A stretch of DNA of 64,000 nucleotides from an uncultured Collinsella sp. (lineage in GTDB: Bacteria > Actinomycetota > Coriobacteriia > Coriobacteriales > Coriobacteriaceae). Under the pieces are notes generated by a model that worked only from the letters and a program-made list of their open reading frames with translations, was not told the DNA's origin and searched no databases. Positions 33,180-40,721 of the stretch are shown one piece after another (position 1 is the first letter of the stretch; each line of letters opens with the position of its first letter). The translations under genes and the position numbers were made by a program. The stretch lies in contig UQQL01000001.1 of the NCBI GenBank assembly GCA_900543275.1, positions 62,001 through 126,000 of the forward strand, given 5' to 3'.

Positions 33180-34091
33180 ATGTCCGCTTGCCCGCTGGTC
33201 GATTGTCACACCCACACCTCGTTTTCGGATGGCCATGCCTCGTTTGAGGACAACGTCCGCGCTGCTGCCGCCGCCGGCTGCCGCGTTATGGTCTCGACTG
33301 ACCACCTCACCCTGCCCGCCAGCATGGACGCCAACTGCGAAGTGCAGGTTGTCGAGGGCGACCTGACGGCGCATCGCCTGGCGTTTGAGGACGCCCGCAG
33401 GCTTGCCGCGCAAATCGCGCCGGAGCTTGAGCTTATCTATGGCTTTGAATGCGACTGGTACGAAGGTTGCGAGCCTTTGGTTGAGGGCTGGTCCGCGGGT
33501 GCCATAGTGCGCTTGGGCAGTGTGCACTGGATTGGCGACCCGGGCGATATCATGGCCGGCGCTGCGGGTACGGCGGGAACGGAGGGCGTCGCTCGCCCTG
33601 ATACGCCCGATTCGCTCTGCGGCTGGATCGACGACGACACCAACCTGCATGTTTGGGAAAACCTGGGCGTGCGCGGCGTGTGGGAGCGCTACGTCGACGA
33701 CTGGTGCCGTGCTTGCGAAAGCTCACTCAACTTTGATGTAATGGCCCATCCCGACCTGGTCATGCGCTTTTCGAAGGAAGGCTTTGCGCCCGACTTTGAC
33801 CCCGCGCCGTTTTGGCAGCAGATGGCCGAGTGCGCCCATGACACGGGCCGGCGCGTTGAGGTCTCGACCGCCGCACCGCGCAAGGGCCTCGATGACTACT
33901 ATCCCGCGACCGGATTGCTGCGTTGCTTCGCCCACGCCGAGGTGCCAATCACCTTTGGCTCGGACGCACACCGCGCCTGTGACATCTGTTGGAATATCCG
34001 CGAAGCGCAGGCCCACGCCTACGACTGCGGTTATCGAACCTTCGACATCCCCCACCCCACCGGAGAATGGGAGTCCACGCCCCTCGCCTAA
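33180..34091 (+). CDS. hisJ: PHP-domain phosphoesterase, probable histidinol-phosphatase (HisJ type)
   Basis: 303 residues from the ATG at 33180 (AAAGGAG upstream); the longer frame runs through the preceding gene. PHP motifs are visible: LVDCHTHTSFSDGHASFEDN, MVSTDHLTLPA, GFECDWYEG, GSVHWIGDPGD, NFDVMAHPDLVMRF and ITFGSDAHRACD, supplying the His/Asp metal ligands. The his operon converging on it lacks any phosphatase gene for histidinol phosphate, so this enzyme most likely does that step (L-histidinol phosphate to L-histidinol). A TACAAT box at 33142-33147 suggests its own promoter. Confidence 0.82.
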   Translation: MSACPLVDCHTHTSFSDGHASFEDNVRAAAAAGCRVMVSTDHLTLPASMDANCEVQVVEGDLTAHRLAFEDARRLAAQIAPELELIYGFECDWYEGCEPLVEGWSAGAIVRLGSVHWIGDPGDIMAGAAGTAGTEGVARPDTPDSLCGWIDDDTNLHVWENLGVRGVWERYVDDWCRACESSLNFDVMAHPDLVMRFSKEGFAPDFDPAPFWQQMAECAHDTGRRVEVSTAAPRKGLDDYYPATGLLRCFAHAEVPITFGSDAHRACDICWNIREAQAHAYDCGYRTFDIPHPTGEWESTPLA

Positions 34092-34094
34092 GAT

Positions 34095-34123
34095 TAGTCG
34101 TTGGGGACGTTCTTAAACGACTA
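34095..34123 (+). repeat. GGGGAC-loop hairpin between hisJ and hisE
   Basis: Stem TAGTCGTT (34095-34102) with AACGACTA (34116-34123); loop GGGGACGTTCTTA. The 3' arm includes the hisE stop codon. It probably ends both convergent transcripts, and belongs to the set of hairpins with similar loops and different stems. Confidence 0.65.
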
Positions 34124-34438
34124 GTGGCGGCGGGCATTGAGTTCGCCGGCCAGTTCGTCGAGGGTGATGCCGTAGCGTTCGAGTGTCACGAGCAAGTGAT
34201 AGATCAGGTCGCCGGCCTCGTAGCGAATGTGATCGTGGTCGTTATCCTTGCAAGCCATGATAACCTCGCTCGCCTCCTCGGCAAGCTTCTTGAGCAGCTC
34301 GTCCTCGACATCGGTCAGCAGACGGGCGGTATAGCTCTCCTGCGGCGACGCATCGCGACGGCCGTGAATCACCTCAGCAAGGCCGGTCAAGGTCTCGCCG
34401 ATATTTCCCGGCTGCACGTTAGCGGTTCTGACTCCCAT
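34121..34438 (-). CDS. hisE: Phosphoribosyl-ATP pyrophosphatase
   Basis: 105 residues. Second step of histidine synthesis: PR-ATP to PR-AMP. The MazG-like fold motifs are visible: PQESYTARLLTDVEDELLKKLAEEASEVIMACKDND and YEAGDLIYHLLVTLERYGI (E-x3-E/E-x2-D metal site). It is the last gene of the his operon, with a GAGAGGAAA ribosome site. Confidence 0.96.
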   Translation of the reverse strand: MGVRTANVQPGNIGETLTGLAEVIHGRRDASPQESYTARLLTDVEDELLKKLAEEASEVIMACKDNDHDHIRYEAGDLIYHLLVTLERYGITLDELAGELNARRH

Positions 34439-34453
34439 GGTTATTTCCTCTCG

Positions 34454-34681
34454 TTACTGCAGCGTAAAGTAGGTACCGGCCTCATCGAACCGAGGCTTTG
34501 CACCCTTCTTCCCAAAGAACCCATCGATGACGGCATGGGCCTCATCGAGCCTTTCTTTCTCGGTCTCGAGCCAAAGCGACTGTGCCCCGCAGGCATCGGT
34601 CAGATGCACGCGGCACGGCACGCCCGCACGGAGGAGCTCGGCGTTACAATCGGCGACTTCGAACGGCGTCACGACCCTCAT
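34454..34681 (-). CDS. Small protein of unknown function inside the his operon
   Basis: 75 residues, MRVVTPFEVADCNAELLRAG through VHLTDACGAQSLWLE to FFGKKGAKPRFDEAGTYFTLQ. No family recognised. Its ATG overlaps the hisI stop in an ATGA arrangement, has a good AAGGGGG site and sits 15 bases before hisE, so it is certainly translated with the operon. The fold looks alpha/beta. Two cysteines (C12, C30) could be structural or metal-related. A role in histidine synthesis or its control is only suggested by position. Confidence 0.75.
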   Translation of the reverse strand: MRVVTPFEVADCNAELLRAGVPCRVHLTDACGAQSLWLETEKERLDEAHAVIDGFFGKKGAKPRFDEAGTYFTLQ

Positions 34682-35019
34682 CGCGCTCCCCCTTCCACGC
34701 GCTTAAAGAAGCAGGTACGGTTGCCGGTGTGGCAGGCCGGACCCGGCGAGTCGACCTTGACCAGCAGCGTATCGCTATCGCAGTCGGCCCAGAGTTCCTT
34801 GACCTCCTGCATATTGCCGCTCGTCGCGCCCTTGTTCCAGAGCTCTTGGCGGCTGCGGCTCCAAAACCACGTGGTGCCGGTCTTGAGCGTCAGCCCCACC
34901 GATTCCTCATTCATCCAAGCAACCATAAGCACCTCACCGGTGTCATACTGCTGAACCACACAGGGAATCAGCCCGCGGGCGTCGTATTTAAGATCAGCAG
35001 CTTCTACTACCTCAGTCAT
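34678..35019 (-). CDS. hisI: Phosphoribosyl-AMP cyclohydrolase
   Basis: 113 residues from the ATG at 35019 (GGGAG 5 bases upstream; an adjacent ATG at 35022 is too close to it). Third step: PR-AMP ring opening. Family motifs: LIPCVVQQYDTGEVLMVAWMNEES, TTWFWSRSRQELWNKGATSGN, and the zinc/magnesium site WADCDSDTLLVKVDSPGPACHTGNRTCFF. It is separated from hisF by the structured element at 35062-35161. Confidence 0.96.
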   Translation of the reverse strand: MTEVVEAADLKYDARGLIPCVVQQYDTGEVLMVAWMNEESVGLTLKTGTTWFWSRSRQELWNKGATSGNMQEVKELWADCDSDTLLVKVDSPGPACHTGNRTCFFKRVEGGAR

Positions 35020-35061
35020 CATTTCTCCCAAGTAATAACAGTAAGCCCCACAGGTCGGCGA

Positions 35062-35161
35062 GGGTTGTCCAGGTGCCGCAGGTTGCCGCGAAAGAGGAGC
35101 GACGCGTACTTTGGTACGCGAGCGACGGTTTGAGCGGCAAGATGCGGTGCCTGGGCAAGCC
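35062..35161 (+). ncRNA. Structured element copy B, between hisF and hisI
   Basis: A 100-base near-palindrome with the same plan as copy A (7225-7325). Outer arm GGGTTGTCCAGGTGCCGCA, then TTGCCGC/GCGGCAA, the conserved core GAAAGAGGAGCG...AGCGACGGTTTGA, and a GCGTAC-TTTG-GTACGC hairpin. Stem differences from copy A are compensated on both sides. It starts 6 bases past the hisF stop (minus strand) and may process, protect or attenuate the his transcript if active on that strand, or be an antisense RNA. Confidence 0.65.
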
Positions 35162-35167
35162 GCAGCG

Positions 35168-35950
35168 CTAGAAGTCCAACCTGACAGGGATGCCCTGCGA
35201 GGCCATGTACTCCTTCACCTGGCGAATGCTGAAGGTTCCAAAGTGAAAGACGCTGGCCGCCAGTACGGCGTCGGCTTCGCCCTCGATCACGCCCTCGGCA
35301 AAATGCTCGAGCGTGCCCACGCCGCCGCTCGCGATGACGGGGATTGGCACCGCGCGCGCCACGGCGCGGGTGAGCGCCAGGTCAAAGCCAGCCTTGGTGC
35401 CGTCGCGATCCATACTGGTCAGCAGAATCTCGCCGGCGCCGCGACGAGCCGCCTCCTCGGCCCATGCCACTGCATCGATACCCGTGGCGTTGCGGCCTCC
35501 TGCGGTAAAAACCTCCCACTTGTCGGCATCCGGCTGCCCAGGCAGGCCGACGCGCTTGGCATCGATCGCCACGACCACGGCCTGGCTGCCAAACGCCGCG
35601 GCAGCTTGGCTGATCAGCGACGGGTCACGCACGGCGGCAGAGTTGAGCGATACCTTGTCGGCACCGGCCGCCACCATGGTTCGCATGCCCGCCAGGTCGC
35701 GGAAACCGCCGCCCACGGTATAGGGAATAGCGAGCTCCTCGGCCGCGTGCGCCGCCATCTCGATGGTCGTCGCGCGGTTGTCGCTCGTAGCGGTAATGTC
35801 CAGGAAGACGACCTCGTCTGCACCCTCGCGGTCGTAGGCACGGGCAAGCTCCACCGGATCGCCCGCATCGCGCAGGCTCACAAAGTTGACGCCCTTGACC
35901 ACACGGCCGTCCTTGACGTCTAGACAGGGAATCACGCGCTTGGTAAGCAT
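35168..35950 (-). CDS. hisF: Imidazole glycerol-phosphate synthase, cyclase subunit
   Basis: 260 residues, TIM barrel. Starts MLTKRVIPCLDVKDGRVVKGVNF (catalytic Asp in CLDVKDG) and contains LDITATSDNR, PYTVGGGFRD, DAKRVG, LLTSMDRDGTKAGFDL (second catalytic Asp) and IPVIASGGVGTLEHF. It uses ammonia from HisH to make imidazole glycerol phosphate and AICAR. It starts 3 bases after hisA. AICAR feeds PurH, encoded at 7327-8934. Confidence 0.97.
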   Translation of the reverse strand: MLTKRVIPCLDVKDGRVVKGVNFVSLRDAGDPVELARAYDREGADEVVFLDITATSDNRATTIEMAAHAAEELAIPYTVGGGFRDLAGMRTMVAAGADKVSLNSAAVRDPSLISQAAAAFGSQAVVVAIDAKRVGLPGQPDADKWEVFTAGGRNATGIDAVAWAEEAARRGAGEILLTSMDRDGTKAGFDLALTRAVARAVPIPVIASGGVGTLEHFAEGVIEGEADAVLAASVFHFGTFSIRQVKEYMASQGIPVRLDF

Positions 35951-35953
35951 GGG

Positions 35954-36697
35954 CTACTCCTCCCCTCGGGCGGCGGCCAACGCCTGTACCAGCGTAAAGT
36001 TGCCCTCGTAGAGCGCACGGCCGGTGATGGCACCTTCAATCGCGCCCTCGCCCACCGCGGCGAGCGCGCGGATGTCGTCGAGCGTCGAGATGCCGCCCGA
36101 AGCCACGACAGGAAATCCCGCGACCTCGGCCACATGGCGATACGCCGCCACATCGATGCCCGTCTGCATGCCATCGCGCGCGATGTCGGTATACACCAGA
36201 TGCTTAAAGCCCAGCTCGGAAAGCTGCGCCACGGCATCGTCGAGCGCCACGCCCGCGCCGTCGCGCCAGCCATTCACCTTGACCTGACCGTCGCGCGCGG
36301 CAATATCTGCCACCAACAGCTCGCCAAAGCCTTGGGCTGCCACCTCGGCAAAACCCGGCTCAGTCACCAGCACGGTGCCCAGTGCGATGCGGCGTGCACC
36401 GTAGCCGGCCAGCTCGTCGATGCGCGCGAGCGAGCGGACACCGCCGCCCACGTCCACGGACAGGCCGTCGACGCCGCAGATAGCCTTAATCGCCGCCGAG
36501 TTGGCAGCGCACGCGTCCTCGTCCTCGCCAAAGGCAGCGGACAGGTCGACGACATGCACCCAGTTCGCGCCCTGCTCGGCAAACGAGCGGGCGACGGCGA
36601 CGGGGTCGTCGGAATATACCTTGCAGCGGCTGCGGTCGCCGCGCTCCAGGCGCACGACCTTGCCACCGATCAGATCGATTGCGGGAAACAGGATCAT
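35954..36697 (-). CDS. hisA: ProFAR isomerase
   Basis: 247 residues, TIM barrel related to HisF. MILFPAIDLIGGKVVRLERGD contains the catalytic Asp8; VVDLSAAFGED, DVGGGVRS, LVYTDIARDGMQTGID (second catalytic Asp) and FPVVASGGISTLDDI follow. Its ATG overlaps the hisH stop codon (ATGA), which indicates coupled translation. Confidence 0.97.
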   Translation of the reverse strand: MILFPAIDLIGGKVVRLERGDRSRCKVYSDDPVAVARSFAEQGANWVHVVDLSAAFGEDEDACAANSAAIKAICGVDGLSVDVGGGVRSLARIDELAGYGARRIALGTVLVTEPGFAEVAAQGFGELLVADIAARDGQVKVNGWRDGAGVALDDAVAQLSELGFKHLVYTDIARDGMQTGIDVAAYRHVAEVAGFPVVASGGISTLDDIRALAAVGEGAIEGAITGRALYEGNFTLVQALAAARGEE

Positions 36698-37395
36698 CGG
36701 CCGGCCTCCTCGACGATGTTGACAAAGTTCTTAAGGATGCGCTGTCCCAGCGCCGAGGATTTCTCGGGATGGAACTGGCAGCCCCACACGTTGCCGTGGC
36801 GCACGATGCACGGAAAGCTCCGCGTATAGTGCGTGCGCGCCAGCACATCGGCGGCATCGGCATCGCCTGCCACCGCGTAGCTGTGGGTAAAGTACATGTT
36901 GGTGCCCTCGGCAAAACCGGCGAGCAGCGGATCGGCCGCACCGGCGGGCGTCATATGCACCTGGTCCCAGCCCACGTGCGGCACCTTCAGGCGACTCGAC
37001 TCCAAGCGCGTGCACGAGCCGCGCATAATGCCCAGGCCATCGACCCAGGGGCCGCCAGCCTGCTCGGGGGTGCCGCCATCCGCGACCACGCCCTCGTCCG
37101 CAGGCACGCCCTCGTTGCCGCGCTCAAAAAAGAGCTGAAGACCCAGGCAGATGCCGAGCAGCGGAGTTCCGGCGGCAACGGCATCGAGCACGGCGGCCTC
37201 CTCGCCGCTCTGGCGCATAAAGGCGATCGCGTCGTAGAACGCGCCCACGCCCGGGATAACCAGGCCGTCGGCGTTGCGGATCTGTTCCGGATCGTCCGAC
37301 GTGCAAGCGGCGGCACCGGCGCGCGCAAGCCCGCGCACGACGCTCGACAAGTTGCCCTTGCGGTAGTCGACCACCACGATCTTCGGTTCGCCCAC
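36694..37395 (-). CDS. hisH: Imidazole glycerol-phosphate synthase, glutamine amidotransferase subunit
   Basis: 233 residues. Class I glutaminase: PKIVVVDYRKGNLSSVVRGL at the start, PGVGAFYDA, the nucleophile elbow LLGICLGLQLFFE (Cys in GICLG) and the His-Glu pair in WGCQFHPEKSS. I choose the GTG at 37395 because AGGAGGAGGGG lies just before it; the ATG at 37413 would place that ribosome site inside the gene. The frame upstream to 37644 overlaps hisB and is not coding. An intrinsic terminator-like hairpin separates it from hisB. Confidence 0.93.
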   Translation of the reverse strand: MGEPKIVVVDYRKGNLSSVVRGLARAGAAACTSDDPEQIRNADGLVIPGVGAFYDAIAFMRQSGEEAAVLDAVAAGTPLLGICLGLQLFFERGNEGVPADEGVVADGGTPEQAGGPWVDGLGIMRGSCTRLESSRLKVPHVGWDQVHMTPAGAADPLLAGFAEGTNMYFTHSYAVAGDADAADVLARTHYTRSFPCIVRHGNVWGCQFHPEKSSALGQRILKNFVNIVEEAGR

Positions 37396-37420
37396 GCGAC
37401 CCCTCCTCCTCATCTTGTCA

Positions 37421-37461
37421 AAAACCACCACAAAGGGGACAGGCGCCTTCGTGGTGGTTTT
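37421..37461 (-). terminator. Terminator-like hairpin between hisB and hisH
   Basis: Stem AAAACCACCACAAAGG (37421-37436) with CCTTCGTGGTGGTTTT (37446-37461), one mismatch; on the minus strand it is followed by TTTTTG. The loop region reads GGGGACAGGCGCC on the plus strand, so it also resembles the GGGGAC-loop hairpins. It may reduce transcription from hisB into hisH. Confidence 0.65.
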
Positions 37462-37474
37462 ACCCTTGCGGCGG

Positions 37475-38062
37475 TTACAGTGAGCCCTTGGTGCTGGGGA
37501 TGCCCTGCACGCGGGGATCGAGCTCGCAGGCGCGGCGCATCGTGCGACCAACGGCCTTAAAGGCGGCTTCGATAATGTGGTGCGAGTTGCCGCCCGCCAG
37601 CTCGCGCACGTGCAGCGTGAGCTTGGCGTCACGCGCGAAGGCATAGAAGAACTCGACGGCTAGCTCAGTATCGAAGCTGCCCACGCGCTCGGTCGGCACG
37701 GGCAGCTCGCAGTAGGCCTGCCCGCGGCCCGAAATATCAACAGCAGCCATCACGAGCGTCTCGTCCATGGCGATCGCCGCGTCGGCAAAGCGCGTAATGC
37801 CCACCTTGTCGCCCAGCGCCTGGCAAAACGCCTCGCCCAGCACAATGCCCGTGTCCTCGACGGTATGGTGCGCATCGACCTCGACGTCGCCCACCGCGTG
37901 CACCGTCAGATCGAACAGACCATGGCGGCCAAAAGCGTTGAGCATGTGGTCGAAAAACAGCACGCCGGTCGAGATATCGCACACGCCGCTTCCGTCCAAG
38001 TCGAGCTTTACGACAATGTCGGTCTCGCCCGTCTTGCGGGTTACCTCGGCATAGCGGTCCAT
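37475..38062 (-). CDS. hisB: Imidazoleglycerol-phosphate dehydratase
   Basis: 195 residues, monofunctional (no N-terminal phosphatase domain). Metal-binding motifs are visible: FDHMLNAFGRHGLFDL, DVEVDAHHTVEDTGIVLGEA, and the second pair SFDTELAVEFFYAFARDAKLTLHV with GGNSHHIIEAAFKAVGRTMRRA. Its ATG directly follows the hisC stop, with AAGGAGGAG inside the hisC end. Confidence 0.97.
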   Translation of the reverse strand: MDRYAEVTRKTGETDIVVKLDLDGSGVCDISTGVLFFDHMLNAFGRHGLFDLTVHAVGDVEVDAHHTVEDTGIVLGEAFCQALGDKVGITRFADAAIAMDETLVMAAVDISGRGQAYCELPVPTERVGSFDTELAVEFFYAFARDAKLTLHVRELAGGNSHHIIEAAFKAVGRTMRRACELDPRVQGIPSTKGSL

Positions 38063-39178
38063 CTACATCTCCTCCTTCACCAGCGCGGCAAACGCGGCCA
38101 GCACCTCATCGTTTTCCTGCGGGGTGCCCACGGTAATGCGCAGACAATCCGCGAGCCCCGGCGCGTAGCTAAAGTCGCGCACCAGAATCGAATACTCGTC
38201 GCGCAGACGCTCGCGCACGCGCGTGGCATGCGGCGTGCGCGCGAGCACAAAATTCGCCGCGCTCGGCCATACCTCCACGGGCAGACCCTCGGCAGCCATT
38301 GCGTGCAGGGCACACAGTTCGCGCTTGCGCTCGGATGCGACCTGCGCCACCACGGGCGCGTACGCATCGCGGGCACGCACGCAGGCAAGCGCGGCGGCCT
38401 GGCTCAGCACATTGACCGAATAGATCTGGCGAATCGCCGCGAACACATCGATGACCTCGGGCGCCGCGATCACATAGCCCAGACGCGTGCCGGCGGCGCC
38501 AAACGCCTTGGACAGCGTATGCAAAATCACCAGGTTGGGATGCTCGGCGATAAGGCCTTGCGCCGTGGTTGCCGTGCCAAACGAATCGTCGGCAAACTCA
38601 ACGTAAGCCTCGTCGACCATCACCATGCCGGGACACGCATCGCACAGGGCCGCGACAAAGTCGAGCGGCGCCACATCGCCCGTGGGATTGTTGGGCGAGG
38701 TCACGATGGCGAGATCGCACTCGGGAGCCGCCGCAAGCACCGCCGCATGGTCGAGCTCAAAGGTCACCGGGTCGCGCCACACGTCGCGCACCTCGGTCTG
38801 GCACAGCGACGCAAAGAACGCGTACTCGCTAAAGCACGGCGGGCAGTTGAGCAGGGTCCGCCCCGCGCCGCCAAACGCCAGCAGGTAGTTATAGAGCAGC
38901 TCATCGCCGCCGTTTCCCGCGCAAATATTCTCACGCGCCACGCCATGCCAGGCAGCGAGCTCATCGCGCAGGTCGTTGGACATGGGATCGGGATAACGGT
39001 TGAGCGGCGTGGCAGCCAAGGCCGCATCAACCGCCTCGCGCACGCCAGCAGGTACGGGATAGGTGTTCTCGTTGGCCGAAAGATTGATGCGCGTGGGCGT
39101 AAAGTTGGGATCGTAGGGCTCGATACCGGCCAAGTAGGGCTGGACGAGCTCCTTCATGCGCGGCGTGAGTTCGGCCAT
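38063..39178 (-). CDS. hisC: Histidinol-phosphate aminotransferase
   Basis: 371 residues from the ATG at 39178 (GGGGAGG upstream). PLP enzyme of fold type I: INLSANENTYPVP, AGNGGDELLYNYLLAFGG, VTSPNNPTGDVAP, VDEAYVEFADD, and the PLP lysine in LHTLSKAFGAAGTRLGYVIA. It starts 1 base after the hisD stop. The upstream extension to 39277 lies within hisD. Confidence 0.97.
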   Translation of the reverse strand: MAELTPRMKELVQPYLAGIEPYDPNFTPTRINLSANENTYPVPAGVREAVDAALAATPLNRYPDPMSNDLRDELAAWHGVARENICAGNGGDELLYNYLLAFGGAGRTLLNCPPCFSEYAFFASLCQTEVRDVWRDPVTFELDHAAVLAAAPECDLAIVTSPNNPTGDVAPLDFVAALCDACPGMVMVDEAYVEFADDSFGTATTAQGLIAEHPNLVILHTLSKAFGAAGTRLGYVIAAPEVIDVFAAIRQIYSVNVLSQAAALACVRARDAYAPVVAQVASERKRELCALHAMAAEGLPVEVWPSAANFVLARTPHATRVRERLRDEYSILVRDFSYAPGLADCLRITVGTPQENDEVLAAFAALVKEEM

Positions 39179-39179
39179 G

Positions 39180-40616
39180 TTAGGCCTCCCCGCCGGTCGC
39201 GCCAGCGGCACCGCCCGCAGCCGCCGCCAGGTCCACGCCCTCGGAGACCGTCGCGGTCGCATCGCCCGGCCAGGCAACCTTGGTCAGGTCGGCCGCGGCC
39301 AGCGACGCGGCACTTACGGCATCCTCGCCCTGCTCCAGCACGCGGCGGCGCAGTGCGGCCGAAAGTGCGTGCGCCCATAGACCCTCGGCCTCGGCCAGAC
39401 GCTGCGTAGCAGGAGCGTCGGAGAGCAGACCTTCGGGCGTATAGCAAATGACGCTCGAGCGCTTAACGAACTCTTCGACCGAAAGCGGGTTGGAGAACAT
39501 GGCCGTGCCGCCGGTCGGCAGCGTGTGGTTGGGACCGGCGACGTAATCGCCGAGTGGCTCGGAGCTCCAGGCACCCACAAAGATGGCACCGGCGTTGCGA
39601 ATGCCGCCGAGCAGGCCCATCGCGTCCTTGCAGTGCAGCTCAAGGTGCTCAGGCGCCACGGTGTTCACGGCCTCGACGGCGGCAGCCATATCGGCGGCGA
39701 CCACGATGGTGCCCTCGTTATCGAGCGAGGCGCGCGTGATCTCGGCGCGCGGGGACTGCGCCACCAGAATGTCGATACCCGCCTCGACCTCGCGCGCAAA
39801 CTGCTCGTCGCAGGTCACCAGATAGCAGGCAGCCAGCGGATCGTGCTCGGCCTGCGCCATCAAGTCGGCCGCGACCACCATGGGCTTGGCCGTGGCATCG
39901 GCCAACACGCAGACCTCGGAGGGGCCAGCGACCATGTCGATGCCCACGTCGCCCGAGACAATCTGCTTGGCAGCGGCAACAAAAGCGTTGCCCGGACCGG
40001 TGATTTTATCGACGCGCGGAATGGTCTCGGTACCGTACGCCAGCGCGGCCACGGCCTGAGCGCCGCCCACCATATAGATCTCATCCACGCCGCCGAGCTT
40101 GGCTGCCGCGAGCGTGTAGGGGCTGATCAGGCCGTCCTTTTGCGGCGGGGTCACCATGACCACGCGCTCAACGCCGGCGACCTTGGCGGGAATGGCGTTC
40201 ATAAGCACGGTGGAAGGGTACTGTGCACGACCGCCCGGCACATAGATGCCGGCCGCAGCAAGCGGGGTCACCTTAACGCCGAGCATCGTGCCGTCCGGGC
40301 GCGTGGTAAACCAGCTCTGCTCGACCTCGCGCTGGTGGAACTCGCGAATCTGGCGTGCAGCCTTTTCGAGCGCCGCGACAAAAGCGGGATCGAGGCCTTC
40401 GAGCGCGGCATCGATCTGCTCTTGCGGCAGACGGAAGCTCTGCAGTTCAACGCCGTCAAAACGCTGACAGTAATCGCGCACCGCGGCATCGCCGTTGGCA
40501 CGCACGTTGGCCACGATATCGCGGGCGGCGTCAACAATTTTTTGCGGTAGCACGCCCTTGCGGTTGAGCTGATTGGTAACGAGACGCTCGCCGGGAGCAA
40601 GTTTGATGGTCTTCAT
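39180..40616 (-). CDS. hisD: Histidinol dehydrogenase
   Basis: 478 residues, longer than the usual 430 because of a C-terminal Ala-rich extension (about 440-478). Catalyses the last two oxidations to histidine. Motifs: YVPGGRAQYPSTVLMNAIPA, KITGPGNAFVAAAKQIVSGD, MVAGPSEVCVLADATA, DLMAQAEHDP (zinc ligands), VAPEHLELHC and the signature NHTLPTGGTAMFSNPLSVEEF. An AGGGG site lies upstream. Confidence 0.97.
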   Translation of the reverse strand: MKTIKLAPGERLVTNQLNRKGVLPQKIVDAARDIVANVRANGDAAVRDYCQRFDGVELQSFRLPQEQIDAALEGLDPAFVAALEKAARQIREFHQREVEQSWFTTRPDGTMLGVKVTPLAAAGIYVPGGRAQYPSTVLMNAIPAKVAGVERVVMVTPPQKDGLISPYTLAAAKLGGVDEIYMVGGAQAVAALAYGTETIPRVDKITGPGNAFVAAAKQIVSGDVGIDMVAGPSEVCVLADATAKPMVVAADLMAQAEHDPLAACYLVTCDEQFAREVEAGIDILVAQSPRAEITRASLDNEGTIVVAADMAAAVEAVNTVAPEHLELHCKDAMGLLGGIRNAGAIFVGAWSSEPLGDYVAGPNHTLPTGGTAMFSNPLSVEEFVKRSSVICYTPEGLLSDAPATQRLAEAEGLWAHALSAALRRRVLEQGEDAVSAASLAAADLTKVAWPGDATATVSEGVDLAAAAGGAAGATGGEA

Positions 40617-40721
40617 ATCGGTATCCCCTATCGGTCGAGATTGTGTTCGAAAAACGAGAGGCCGGGCGGCGGCGCCAATTGGCCCGCAGCCCGTACGTTG
40701 GGGCGCCCGTGCGCGCTCGCG

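Noticed and set aside
37396..37644. Longer hisH with an N-terminal extension
   Set aside because: The extra part overlaps hisB, is Arg-rich and lacks family similarity; a ribosome site supports the GTG at 37395.
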